From positions 1 to 62,209 of IMG/VR virus record IMGVR_UViG_3300032245_001172: a stretch of DNA of 62,209 bases; one strand, written 5' to 3'. Numbering within the stretch: the first letter of the stretch is position 1; the number at the start of each line of letters is the position of its first letter. This DNA is from a virus. Under the pieces are notes generated by a model that saw only the letters and a program-made list of their open reading frames with translations, was not told where the DNA came from and made no database searches. Positions 41,218-49,186 of this stretch are shown piece by piece. A program made the translations under genes and the position numbers.

Positions 41218-41548
41218 AGTCGTAATTAGTACGAGGATTGCTAAAAGAATTGCTACTGATTTAGTTTCTGGAGATTTTTGCAAGAAAAAAGTTATTTATT
41301 TAGAATTAAACATTAACGAATTACAAAAAAAAGTAGTTATTAAAGATAGTATGATTTTGAATCGTGAAAGCAAAATTGAAAATTTAAATTCTTTGCTTTT
41401 AAAAAAAGACGAAATGTTTTCTATGCAAGAAGAAATATCAAAAACATATTTAAAAGATTTACGAAAATATAAAAGGACAACTTTACTATATAAGATATTA
41501 GCATTAATAGGAGCATCCACAACTGGATATTACATACTAACTAAATAG
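41138..41548 (+). CDS. Rz1-position protein with signal peptide and C-terminal span (136 aa)
   Basis: MKKLQLILLGIILLTSGKSI is a signal sequence without a lipobox cysteine, followed by a coiled coil and a final span LYKILALIGASTTGYYIL. Placement, out-of-frame overlap with the Rz-like gene and coiled coil suggest the outer partner of the lysis complex, although the C-terminal span is unusual for an o-spanin. Confidence 0.6.
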   Translation: MKKLQLILLGIILLTSGKSISQTDTSKVVISTRIAKRIATDLVSGDFCKKKVIYLELNINELQKKVVIKDSMILNRESKIENLNSLLLKKDEMFSMQEEISKTYLKDLRKYKRTTLLYKILALIGASTTGYYILTK

Positions 41549-41565
41549 AAATACACAAAAAAAAA

Positions 41566-41592
41566 CAAGCCACTTTTATAGTGGTTTTTTTT
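41566..41592 (+). terminator. Terminator after the lysis cassette
   Basis: Stem CCACT / AGTGG followed by eight Ts. Separates the lysis cassette from the strongly promoted capsid unit. Confidence 0.8.
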
Positions 41593-41648
41593 ACGCTTAT
41601 AAATGAAACAAAAGTCTTATTTGATTGTTTCTAATATTTGACAAAAAA

Positions 41649-41682
41649 TTTGTTTTTATAATATATTTTATTTATACTTTTG
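41649..41682 (+). promoter_or_regulatory. Capsid-unit promoter TTTG-22-TACTTTTG
   Basis: TTTG at 649-652 and TACTTTTG at 675-682 (offset 41000). The 11-mer TTATACTTTTG also occurs at the candidate small-RNA promoter at 57367, suggesting a second promoter class. The leader to 41759 is about 70 bases. The region 41593-41758 has no gene. Confidence 0.7.
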
Positions 41683-41758
41683 AAAAGTAAAATAATATTG
41701 TATCTGTATATAAATATTATTTACAACAAATTTTTAATAACAAATTAATCATTCTGAA

Positions 41759-41896
41759 ATGATGAAACAAGAATTAGTAACTATTTTAAAAACTTTCCTA
41801 ATTGTAACTGGAGCAGTTTTAGTAGCAAATGCAATCGAAAGAAAGTATTTAAAATCAAAAGTAGCAATCCCAATGGATGCTACACCAATAGAGTAA
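41759..41896 (+). CDS. Tiny membrane protein upstream of capsid gene (45 aa)
   Basis: MMKQELVTILKTFLIVTGAV then LVANAIERKYLKSK: N-terminal span and basic middle, ending MDATPIE. Start could also be ATG 41762. It shares the capsid transcript and so should be abundant; a candidate major membrane protein of the virion. Confidence 0.65.
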   Translation: MMKQELVTILKTFLIVTGAVLVANAIERKYLKSKVAIPMDATPIE

Positions 41897-41929
41897 AAAA
41901 TTAAATTATAAATATTAAAATTAAACAAA

Positions 41930-42628
41930 ATGTCAAACGTAAGAAAATATTTAGCTTCGGCTCAAAGAAACGCAATGGAATCTTTTGCTAATGCAGATGG
42001 ATTTATCGATGAAGATTTATCATTCACTGGAGATGACTTCTTTAACGCTGGTGGAAACATGGGCGGTGGAAGTGTTCAAACTTCACAACCTTATATTGTA
42101 AACATTACATCAACTTCTGGTTCAGCAGTTGCTAATTTTGAAGTATTAGGTTCATACCAATATATTAACAATACTGGCTTTACTGCTGGTGGAGATTTAG
42201 TAATTGGTTCAATCACAATTAGTTCTGGTATTTCAGATGTAACGTATCGTGAGATGTTATACCAATTCATGAATAATCCTTATTCAGTTGGTTTAACTTA
42301 CATCCAATCTGGTACTACAAACCAAGTTTTAGAAACTTTATCTGTAAACACAAGAGATGCTAATGGTAACCAAGCACAAAAAACTTTAGTTCCAACTATT
42401 GACCCATATCAGCAACAAACAAGCATTATTGCTATGAAGTATGCTTATAGAATCGATGGTTTCACTAAAATTATCATTCGTCAAGTATTGGCAAATGCAA
42501 CTGTGAAATTATACTTCTACCCAGCAGACAACATAAACCTTGCTCGTGCATTAGGTGGTAAAGCAGTAAGCCAACAATTTGGAACTCCACCAGTAACTAA
42601 TGGTCAAACCATTAAAATTAAAGCGTAA
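41930..42628 (+). CDS. Major capsid protein candidate, jelly-roll type (232 aa)
   Basis: All-beta protein between its own promoter and a strong terminator, with more C-ending codons (ATC, AAC, TTC) than its neighbours, as in highly expressed genes. An N-terminal arm (VRKYLASAQRNAMESFANAD) precedes the beta barrel. TIDPYQQQTSIIAMKYAYRI then IIIRQVLANATVKLYFYPAD matches the same region of the 55238 protein, so the two are paralogous. At 232 residues it fits a single jelly-roll better than a double one. Confidence 0.7.
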   Translation: MSNVRKYLASAQRNAMESFANADGFIDEDLSFTGDDFFNAGGNMGGGSVQTSQPYIVNITSTSGSAVANFEVLGSYQYINNTGFTAGGDLVIGSITISSGISDVTYREMLYQFMNNPYSVGLTYIQSGTTNQVLETLSVNTRDANGNQAQKTLVPTIDPYQQQTSIIAMKYAYRIDGFTKIIIRQVLANATVKLYFYPADNINLARALGGKAVSQQFGTPPVTNGQTIKIKA

Positions 42629-42670
42629 TTTATCCCTTTATTGAGATAAAATCGAATTAATGTATAATTG

Positions 42671-42708
42671 AAAAGGGCAAGGATGATTCATTTCAACTTG
42701 CCCTTTTT
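42671..42708 (+). terminator. Strong terminator after the capsid gene
   Basis: AAAAGGGCAAG pairs with CTTGCCCTTTTTT around a 15-base loop. Isolates the capsid transcript. Confidence 0.9.
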
Positions 42709-42725
42709 TAATAAAAATAAAAATT

Positions 42726-43109
42726 ATGTCAGTATATCAATATGTTGCAGAAAATAATCCTATGGTTGCAGAAAGAATTATAGATTCTTTTGGTTATACC
42801 ATTGCAAAAACACCAGATATGGGATTATCTCAATTAGTTGCAAATGTTGGAGAACCAGCTTTGAAAAAAGTTATGGAAAATCATCCAGACAAAGAAATCA
42901 TTTTAGAAATGTTTAGCAACGAATCAAATGACAAAAAAACTTGTGGTTGTAAGTCGTGTGCTAACAAACATGAAAATTATTTAAACGCTACTGGAGATAC
43001 AACAACTACACCAACAAAATCACAAGAACAAATTGCAAATCAAACTGGATTATTTTTGTTTTTTGGAGCAGTTATGTTTTCTTTAGCATTAATTTATAAA
43101 AATAAATAA
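42726..43109 (+). CDS. Tail-anchored protein with cysteine cluster (127 aa)
   Basis: Helical N-terminus, then KKTCGCKSCANKHENYLNA near residues 75-90, a CxCxxC motif, a T/S linker and span TGLFLFFGAVMFSLALIY with KNK. The cysteines could bind metal or form disulfides. First gene after the capsid unit. Confidence 0.7.
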   Translation: MSVYQYVAENNPMVAERIIDSFGYTIAKTPDMGLSQLVANVGEPALKKVMENHPDKEIILEMFSNESNDKKTCGCKSCANKHENYLNATGDTTTTPTKSQEQIANQTGLFLFFGAVMFSLALIYKNK

Positions 43110-43110
43110 T

Positions 43111-43749
43111 ATGAGAAATGCAAATCCAATTATAGGTGCAACATCAGTAATGTATGTTGTAATGAAAAAAAGAGCAAAACTTCTTGCTTTATTAACTAAA
43201 AATGGAGTAAAATACCCAGTAAACGCTACCGATATGCAACTTGCATTGATTGTTACTAATTTACTAAAAACTTCAAAATCTTTTACCATAGAATTTGAAC
43301 AATTATTATCAGAGCCAGAAGTAATTAAAAGTGTATTTAGTGGAATGGATGGTTTTTATTCTAATTTCACATATGACTTCAATCCAAATAAATTTGACCC
43401 AAATATTTTTGGAACAACAACTGGAACATTACCTACAAAACCAACTTTACCAACAACTACTACAAACACAAAAAGCAATAAATTTTCTTTTGGAAATGCT
43501 TTAGAGTTGTTACAAACTGGTTTTCAAGGTTATTTAGCTTTAGATGAAAATAAAACTAAAAAAGCATTAGCAGATGCAAGTGTACAAATCAAACAAAGCG
43601 ATGTACAATTAGCAGAATTAGGAGTTTTACCATCTGGTAATGAAACTAAAAAAGATGGATTATCAACTGGAGCAATTGTAGGTTTAAGTATAGCTGGTAT
43701 TTTAGTAGTAGGTGGAGCAATTTATTTTGCAACAAAAAATAAATCATAA
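43111..43749 (+). CDS. Tail-anchored virion protein (212 aa)
   Basis: The N-terminal helical domain (LLTKNGVKYPVNATDMQLAL) resembles that of the next gene. A Pro/Thr linker (PTKPTLPTTTTN form), an amphipathic helix, and span GAIVGLSIAGILVVGGAIYF follow. Paralogue of the 43754 product. Confidence 0.7.
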   Translation: MRNANPIIGATSVMYVVMKKRAKLLALLTKNGVKYPVNATDMQLALIVTNLLKTSKSFTIEFEQLLSEPEVIKSVFSGMDGFYSNFTYDFNPNKFDPNIFGTTTGTLPTKPTLPTTTTNTKSNKFSFGNALELLQTGFQGYLALDENKTKKALADASVQIKQSDVQLAELGVLPSGNETKKDGLSTGAIVGLSIAGILVVGGAIYFATKNKS

Positions 43750-43753
43750 TATT

Positions 43754-44314
43754 ATGAACGAGCAGAAAATAGGTACTTTAGTAGGTGGAATGGTTGGTTT
43801 ATTTCCAGCTGAAATCACAGAATTATTGACTAAAAATGGTGTAGTAGTAGATACAATCAATTTAAATATTGATAATTTAGTTACTGCAACTTTTTATGCT
43901 TTAGACAAATCAGTTTCATTTAGAAAAGATTTTATTGATTTATATAAAAATAATGAAGAATTAATCAATTCAAAAATTGAAACTACTGAATATTCTAATG
44001 GAGATGGTGCTAAAAGTGGATTTGATTATTCTGGAGTAGCATCAAGTTTAATTGGTGGTATTGGAAGTTTTTTTGGAAGTAAAAATAATTTAAAAGCATC
44101 ACAAGTACAAGCAGATGCAATGCTTCAATCTGGACAATTATCTTTAGAAGCACAAAAAATAGCATTAGAAGGTAAAAAAATTGATTCAGCAACTGCACTT
44201 GCTTTAGCACAAGCAAAACCACAAGGAAATACTACTTTATATGTAGCATTAGGAGTTGGTGGTGTATTAGTTTTAGGTCTTGTTATATGGGCAGTAACCA
44301 GAAAAAAAGCGTAA
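43754..44314 (+). CDS. Tail-anchored virion protein, paralogue of the previous (186 aa)
   Basis: ATG 43754 avoids a 38-base overlap of the longer frame. ELLTKNGVVVDTINLNIDNL and the KDFIDLYKNNEEL helix match the preceding protein. Linker, amphipathic helix (QVQADAMLQSGQLSLEAQK) and span TLYVALGVGGVLVLGLVIWA. Confidence 0.7.
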   Translation: MNEQKIGTLVGGMVGLFPAEITELLTKNGVVVDTINLNIDNLVTATFYALDKSVSFRKDFIDLYKNNEELINSKIETTEYSNGDGAKSGFDYSGVASSLIGGIGSFFGSKNNLKASQVQADAMLQSGQLSLEAQKIALEGKKIDSATALALAQAKPQGNTTLYVALGVGGVLVLGLVIWAVTRKKA

Positions 44315-44315
44315 C

Positions 44316-44540
44316 ATGGAAGAAGAAAAAGATTATTTAGAAGAAGTCAAAGATATTGTAAGTTTAGACAAAAGAGAAATTCTTATGCTAACTACAAAAG
44401 CATCTGTAAATGGTGCAGTAACTGGCTTAATTATTGGTATGATGTTTGGATTTTATAAACAAAAAAATGTTTATATTTCTGGATTAGTTGGAGCAGTAAT
44501 TGGTGGTGTAGGAACTGCAATAATCGTAAATAAAAAATAA
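44316..44540 (+). CDS. Two-span membrane protein (74 aa)
   Basis: Acidic N-terminus, then NGAVTGLIIGMMFGFYK and VYISGLVGAVIGGVGTAIIV as two spans with a short basic loop. Glycine-rich helices suggest tight packing, perhaps an oligomer in the virion membrane. Confidence 0.65.
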   Translation: MEEEKDYLEEVKDIVSLDKREILMLTTKASVNGAVTGLIIGMMFGFYKQKNVYISGLVGAVIGGVGTAIIVNKK

Positions 44541-44544
44541 TATT

Positions 44545-44958
44545 ATGGGATTTTTTAAAAAAATAACAAGACAGATTAGTATCAAAAATATTAGTCCAAT
44601 TGCAAGAGTAGTAAGTGTTGCAAAACCAACTATTAAAAAAGTAATTGATACTAAACAAATCGGTATTAAAGATTATATAGCACTTTCTCCAGTAGGAATA
44701 GCAATGGAAACAATAAAAACTGGAACTTCAAACATTAAAGATGTTGTAGTAGATAAACCAATAGAGCCAGTAGCAGATGTTAAAGCACCATTAGAAACGG
44801 ATTTAGTAAAACCAGCATCAACTACACCAACACCAGCACCAGCAGTTGCAACAGCAGTTGCACCAGCACCAAAAAAACCAAATGTTTTAATGTATGCTGG
44901 AATTGGAGTAGGAGTATTAGTTTTAGGATATTTCGGATATAGATTAATGAAAAAATAA
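44545..44958 (+). CDS. Tail-anchored protein with Ala/Pro linker (137 aa)
   Basis: Basic N-terminal part (FFKKITRQISIKNISPIARV), then A/P/T repeats (about 98-112) and span VLMYAGIGVGVLVLGYFGYR. Linker like that of the 35544 protein. Confidence 0.65.
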   Translation: MGFFKKITRQISIKNISPIARVVSVAKPTIKKVIDTKQIGIKDYIALSPVGIAMETIKTGTSNIKDVVVDKPIEPVADVKAPLETDLVKPASTTPTPAPAVATAVAPAPKKPNVLMYAGIGVGVLVLGYFGYRLMKK

Positions 44959-44974
44959 TTTTAAATTTTAAAAT

Positions 44975-45082
44975 ATGAAAAAGCCAAATTTAGTAATGGG
45001 ATTAGTAGGAGTAGTAATTTCTTTAGGAATGGTTTATGCTTATGCTTACATAGTAGGTAAAGGATGGAAAAAATCACAATAA
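44975..45082 (+). CDS. Tiny membrane protein (35 aa)
   Basis: MKKPNLVMGLVGVVISLGMV then YAYAYIVGKGWKKSQ. The end VGKGWKKSQ resembles VGKAWKKSQKV of the 45663 protein, so these two are related. Confidence 0.6.
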   Translation: MKKPNLVMGLVGVVISLGMVYAYAYIVGKGWKKSQ

Positions 45083-45122
45083 TAAAAAAATAATTGTTTA
45101 ACTTTACAAAAAATAAAAAAAA

Positions 45123-45647
45123 ATGGAAAAGAAAAAAGTATTTATAGGATTAGGTTTATTAGCAGTAGGAACAATAGGTTACTTTGCTTTGAAAAACAAA
45201 AAAAGAAGAGATGATGTTGCTAATGCAGAAAGTCTTGTAATAGATGATTCAGACATTTCTGAATCTGATATAAATTATTTAAGTTCTAATGGTACTAATC
45301 CTATTAGTATTAAAAAATATTTAAATTATATTAAAACAACTCCAAGTGCTATTCAACATAATCAAAAACTAATGAATAGAAAGGTTTATAGTTTATTTGA
45401 TAATTTAAACATTAGAAATGAACAAACTCTTGAAAACATAAGTAAAGTTGGCGTTGTGCCAAAGAAACATACATATTTAGGAAGAATAAGTGAATTACAA
45501 AACGATATGGAAGGAGATTTATGGTTTGTTATTTTAGCTCCAGATAGTAATTATAAAATTAAAAAATCATTTAATTGGGGTAAAGGAATTAATCCTTACA
45601 GAAGATATGTAAAAGCAAGTGCTGTTTTTGCCGATTTAAATAATTAA
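45123..45647 (+). CDS. N-anchored protein (174 aa)
   Basis: MEKKKVFIGLGLLAVGTIGY span, KNKKRRDD basic stop, then a soluble domain with a beta-rich C-terminus (YLGRISELQNDMEGDLWFVI, VKASAVFADL). The soluble part may be exposed on one side of the virion membrane. Family unknown. Confidence 0.65.
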   Translation: MEKKKVFIGLGLLAVGTIGYFALKNKKRRDDVANAESLVIDDSDISESDINYLSSNGTNPISIKKYLNYIKTTPSAIQHNQKLMNRKVYSLFDNLNIRNEQTLENISKVGVVPKKHTYLGRISELQNDMEGDLWFVILAPDSNYKIKKSFNWGKGINPYRRYVKASAVFADLNN

Positions 45648-45662
45648 AAAAAAAATAAAAAA

Positions 45663-45797
45663 ATGGATAATTTTTATAACACAGAAAAAAATCAAACAAC
45701 TACTCAATATATAGTAGGTGTTGGAACTGGATTAGTAGTTTTATTTGCAGTCGTATGGGTTGTAGGTAAAGCATGGAAGAAAAGCCAAAAAGTATAA
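45663..45797 (+). CDS. Tiny membrane protein (44 aa)
   Basis: MDNFYNTEKNQTTTQYIVGV then GTGLVVLFAVVWVVGKAWKK. Related in its C-terminal tail to the 44975 protein. Confidence 0.6.
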   Translation: MDNFYNTEKNQTTTQYIVGVGTGLVVLFAVVWVVGKAWKKSQKV

Positions 45798-45800
45798 ATT

Positions 45801-45953
45801 ATGAAAAAGAAAAAAATTATCGGAGCAATATTATTTTCAGTAGGTATTGGTGCATTAGTGTACCTTTACAAAGGTTTTTATGCTCCAAAAAAAGAAATTG
45901 AAAATACACCGATTGCCGATTTGAAAAAAGAAACTACAACTACAACAAAATAA
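45801..45953 (+). CDS. Tiny N-anchored membrane protein (50 aa)
   Basis: MKKKKIIGAILFSVGIGALV then YLYKGFYAPKK and a polar tail ending TTTTTK. Confidence 0.6.
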   Translation: MKKKKIIGAILFSVGIGALVYLYKGFYAPKKEIENTPIADLKKETTTTTK

Positions 45954-45955
45954 CT

Positions 45956-46291
45956 ATGGAAAAGAGTGCCAATAAACTTTGGAAAGAAAGTAATACATCT
46001 TTAAGTTTTAAAGATTGGTTAGAACGAGAAAAATCAAAAGGTATTTTTATACCAAACAAAAAGTTTATGGCTTTTGAAGGTGTTGATTTAGAAGGTTCAT
46101 TAAATAACAATACAATTAAAGATACGTTAAATATTTCTAAAGAAAGGTTTGAAAAAGAATTAGGAATTAATAAAAAAGAAAAAATTGTTCCTAAAAATAA
46201 AGTTTTTGGATTAAATAAAGGTTTATTAGTAGCATCTACATTAGTAATAGTAGTTGCATTAGCTTATAAGGTATATCAAAAAAGAAAATAA
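45956..46291 (+). CDS. Tail-anchored protein (111 aa)
   Basis: Helical soluble part with a WKESNTSLSFKDWLEREKSK block (a motif common in small phage proteins), then span GLLVASTLVIVVALAYKVY with KRK. Confidence 0.65.
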   Translation: MEKSANKLWKESNTSLSFKDWLEREKSKGIFIPNKKFMAFEGVDLEGSLNNNTIKDTLNISKERFEKELGINKKEKIVPKNKVFGLNKGLLVASTLVIVVALAYKVYQKRK

Positions 46292-46293
46292 AT

Positions 46294-47079
46294 ATGAATT
46301 TTAGAATCCAAACAAGATATAACGAAATGTGTTTAAAAGTTGTAGTTAATGTTAAAACTCCAACTATTGTAACTATAAAAATATTTGACGAAGAAAAACA
46401 TAAAATTTGTTTTACCGACAGATACAAAACAATTCACAATACAGAAACATTTTACATTCGTTTACCTTTGACTTCAAATTCAGTAGTTTTATCAGTTTTT
46501 GATAAAGAAAAAGGAAATTTACCTAAAGAGCAAGAAAAAAATATAAGCGTTGTTAGTATTGATAAAACACCATTAGAAAAAAGAATGGATGTTGTAGATA
46601 TAAAAAACAAAAACGTTGCTTATTTTGTTGATTTTGCACAAAGATTTTGTTTTAATTCATCGTATTTACAAACAAATAAATCGTATAAATCAGACAATGG
46701 TCAGTTTATAATTGAATATTTACCAACTATTGTTAGCAGTAACGGAAAAGAACTTACAACTCCAGCCAGAATTTCAAAAGTTTCTGGAAGGATTCAAGTT
46801 TCTAAAAAACAATTTGACAAGTACACTATTCCAATGCGTTTTGCAATATTGTGCCACGAATTTAGCCACTTCTATGTGAATGAAGATATGGACAATGAAA
46901 GTGAAGCAGATATAAACGGATTGTTGATATATTTAGGTCTTGGTTATCCTCGAATTGAAGGGTATCAAGCATTTTTAGAAGTTTTTAAAGATGCACCGAA
47001 TGAAAGTAACAAGAAAAGATTTGATAGAATTGATAAATTCATCAGAAATTTTGAAAAAAATAAAATGGTAATTAGATAA
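46294..47079 (+). CDS. HExxH zinc metalloprotease candidate (261 aa)
   Basis: RFAILCHEFSHFYVNEDMD holds the HEFSH zinc motif at about residues 188-192, and ESEADINGLLIYLGLGYP provides the downstream acidic ligand region of gluzincin-type enzymes. The N-terminal 100 residues are beta-rich. No span or signal. It could process virion proteins, or digest host wall or envelope proteins. Confidence 0.75.
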   Translation: MNFRIQTRYNEMCLKVVVNVKTPTIVTIKIFDEEKHKICFTDRYKTIHNTETFYIRLPLTSNSVVLSVFDKEKGNLPKEQEKNISVVSIDKTPLEKRMDVVDIKNKNVAYFVDFAQRFCFNSSYLQTNKSYKSDNGQFIIEYLPTIVSSNGKELTTPARISKVSGRIQVSKKQFDKYTIPMRFAILCHEFSHFYVNEDMDNESEADINGLLIYLGLGYPRIEGYQAFLEVFKDAPNESNKKRFDRIDKFIRNFEKNKMVIR

Positions 47080-47091
47080 AAAATAAATATT

Positions 47092-47580
47092 ATGGAAAAT
47101 TCATCAAATACATACATGAAAAATTCATCTGGAACTTTTTTAGAAAATATAACTAAAAACACGAGAAATATTCTTGGAGGAGTTTCTAATACACAAGAGA
47201 GTAATAATCTTCAACAACAAAATACACCAGTTGATTGGAGTAAATTTATCATAAATGATTTTCCAGTTTTTACTAATTTAAAACCATCTAAAAAAGTACT
47301 TTGTAATGATGGTACTATTCAATTTCAGAGTACAGAACCCAATGCAAAGGTTATGATGGCTTGTGCAAAAAATGGAGGTAGTTCTGCTAATCAACCAATT
47401 GATTTTACAAAATACGAAGAAGAAAAATTCAAATTAGCTTTAGAACAAAAAAAAATAGATGCAGAAAAAGCTATGTCTGATGCTGAAAAAAACAACAAAA
47501 AAGAACCAATATATTATATTTTAGTTACTGCTGGAGTTATGATTGCTGGTTATCTTGCATATAAAAAATTTAAAAAATAA
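47092..47580 (+). CDS. Tail-anchored protein (162 aa)
   Basis: Polar N-terminus, a small domain with two cysteines (KVLCNDGTIQF, MMACAKNGGS), a charged coiled coil, then span PIYYILVTAGVMIAGYLAY and KKFKK. Confidence 0.65.
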   Translation: MENSSNTYMKNSSGTFLENITKNTRNILGGVSNTQESNNLQQQNTPVDWSKFIINDFPVFTNLKPSKKVLCNDGTIQFQSTEPNAKVMMACAKNGGSSANQPIDFTKYEEEKFKLALEQKKIDAEKAMSDAEKNNKKEPIYYILVTAGVMIAGYLAYKKFKK

Positions 47581-47584
47581 CATC

Positions 47585-47917
47585 ATGAACGCAACAACAA
47601 AAAAATACTTAACAATTGGAGCAGTAATTGTTTTAGGAGCATATTTAGTAAAGTATGCAATAAAATTTTACAAAAAACCAAGTGCAGAACAAGAAGCAAT
47701 GTTTGATAAAACATTAACTTTAGAGAAAGGTTCAACTGGTAGTGAAGTAGCAGAATTACAAAGAATACTAAAATACGATTTTGGTAAAAACATCGGAACT
47801 ACTGGAATTGATAAAGATGGTGTTGATGGAGATTTTGGTGCTTTAACTGAAACTGCATTGATGGAAGTAAAAGGAGTGAAAAAAATAACATTAAACGAAA
47901 TGTCAGATGCAAAATAA
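47585..47917 (+). CDS. N-anchored peptidoglycan-binding protein (110 aa)
   Basis: ATG 47585 gives MNATTKKYLTIGAVIVLGAY as anchor. TLEKGSTGSEVAELQRILKY and GVDGDFGALTETALMEVKG form a PG_binding_1 domain. A membrane-anchored wall-binding module suits a virion protein that docks the particle to peptidoglycan. Paralogous in layout to 49187. Confidence 0.8.
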   Translation: MNATTKKYLTIGAVIVLGAYLVKYAIKFYKKPSAEQEAMFDKTLTLEKGSTGSEVAELQRILKYDFGKNIGTTGIDKDGVDGDFGALTETALMEVKGVKKITLNEMSDAK

Positions 47918-48158
47918 AAATTTATATTACGTTTTAGGTGGAGTAGCAGTTTTAGGTCTTGTTTATTTTATAACAAAAAAGAAAAAACAAGATATAGTTG
48001 TTAATTTAAATCCACCAATGGAAGTAGAAGAAGAAGTTACAACAACAACTACAACTACAACACCATTAAATAGTGCAGTTTCAATTTTGGATAAGATTAA
48101 AGAAATCATCCAAGAAGTGAAAAATAAAAATGTAGGAACACCAACAACAAATCCATAA
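47907..48158 (+). CDS. N-anchored membrane protein (83 aa)
   Basis: MQNKNLYYVLGGVAVLGLVY span, TKKKKQD stop, a threonine run and an amphipathic helix. Overlaps the preceding gene by 11 bases. Confidence 0.6.
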   Translation: MQNKNLYYVLGGVAVLGLVYFITKKKKQDIVVNLNPPMEVEEEVTTTTTTTTPLNSAVSILDKIKEIIQEVKNKNVGTPTTNP

Positions 48159-48161
48159 ATC

Positions 48162-48437
48162 ATGAAAAACAAAACAACATACATAGTAAGTGGTTTAATA
48201 ATTTTAGTAGGTGGATATTTCATTTACAATAAATTCTATAAAAAAACACCAAGAACAAAACAAGAAAATATTAATTTAATTGTTTCTACAAAAAATAGTA
48301 GCAATAAAGATAATATTTTATCTACATGGGAAGATGATTTCATTAAGGAATGGGCAAATGGAATAGAAAAAAATTTAGAAGTGTTTATATATAAAAATAA
48401 TTCCTATTACACCGAAGGTGGTAGTAGAGTAAAATAA
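48162..48437 (+). CDS. N-anchored membrane protein (91 aa)
   Basis: MKNKTTYIVSGLIILVGGYF span, FYKKTPRTKQ stop, then a small acidic domain with WEDDFIKEWANGIEKN. Family unknown. Confidence 0.6.
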   Translation: MKNKTTYIVSGLIILVGGYFIYNKFYKKTPRTKQENINLIVSTKNSSNKDNILSTWEDDFIKEWANGIEKNLEVFIYKNNSYYTEGGSRVK

Positions 48438-48442
48438 CAATT

Positions 48443-48982
48443 ATGGCAAATTTTAATTTTCAAGATAAATTAGCAAAAACTGGAACTTTCATCGCAAACA
48501 ATAAAAAACCATTATTGTATGTTGGTGGAGCAGTTGTTTTAGTAATTTTAAGTTATTCAATTATTTCAAGAACTAAAAGAGGAATTACTGGTTTATTTAC
48601 GGATAAAAGTAAAGGAGTAACACCATTTGAAGATGTAGAAATTGATGATACAAAAGTTACAATTTCTGATTCTATTGCAAATACTTATGCAAATCAATTA
48701 TATGGTGCAATGGCTAATGCTGGAACAGATGAAGATGTGATTTATGCAATTATGCAAAAACTTCAAAAGAAAGATGATTTTAGAAAAGTTTATAATAAAT
48801 TTGGAAAAAGGTCTTATGTTGGAAAAATAACTGGTGGTTCGCCTACTGCATTAGATAAATGGTTAGGTAATTATGATGATTTCGATTTAATACAATGGTT
48901 TAACGAAGAAGTTGGTTACTCAAACTACCCAACTTATAGTTTAATTAGAAAAGTGGTTAATAACGCTGGATTTAGTATGTAA
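48443..48982 (+). CDS. N-anchored protein with annexin-like repeat (179 aa)
   Basis: Span LLYVGGAVVLVILSYSIIS near residues 29-47. The C-terminal part has NQLYGAMANAGTDEDVIYAI then MQKLQKKDDFRKVYNKFG, similar to the GTDE repeat found in annexins and in some Bacteroidetes phage membrane proteins. Similarity is by eye. Confidence 0.6.
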   Translation: MANFNFQDKLAKTGTFIANNKKPLLYVGGAVVLVILSYSIISRTKRGITGLFTDKSKGVTPFEDVEIDDTKVTISDSIANTYANQLYGAMANAGTDEDVIYAIMQKLQKKDDFRKVYNKFGKRSYVGKITGGSPTALDKWLGNYDDFDLIQWFNEEVGYSNYPTYSLIRKVVNNAGFSM

Positions 48983-48984
48983 TT

Positions 48985-49179
48985 ATGGCTGGTAAAATAT
49001 ACGATGATACTGAATCTAAAAGAATTGAAGATTTTTTATCGAATCAAACATCCGAATTAGAAAAAATAGATAAGGAAAAAGAATTTTCAGATAAGAAAGT
49101 TTTAAGATATACAATAATTCTTGCTGGAAGTGTACTTCTTTTAGTATTGTTGAAATTTTTAGTTAGTAAAAAAAAATAA
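48985..49179 (+). CDS. Tail-anchored small protein (64 aa)
   Basis: Charged helix, then span YTIILAGSVLLLVLLKFLV and SKKK. Confidence 0.6.
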   Translation: MAGKIYDDTESKRIEDFLSNQTSELEKIDKEKEFSDKKVLRYTIILAGSVLLLVLLKFLVSKKK

Positions 49180-49186
49180 AAAAGTT

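Noticed and set aside
41138-41548. Second overlapping ORF of the spanin region as a frame artefact
   Set aside because: Rejected as artefact: it has a signal sequence, coiled coil and span and extends 330 bases past the Rz-like gene, so it was kept as a gene.
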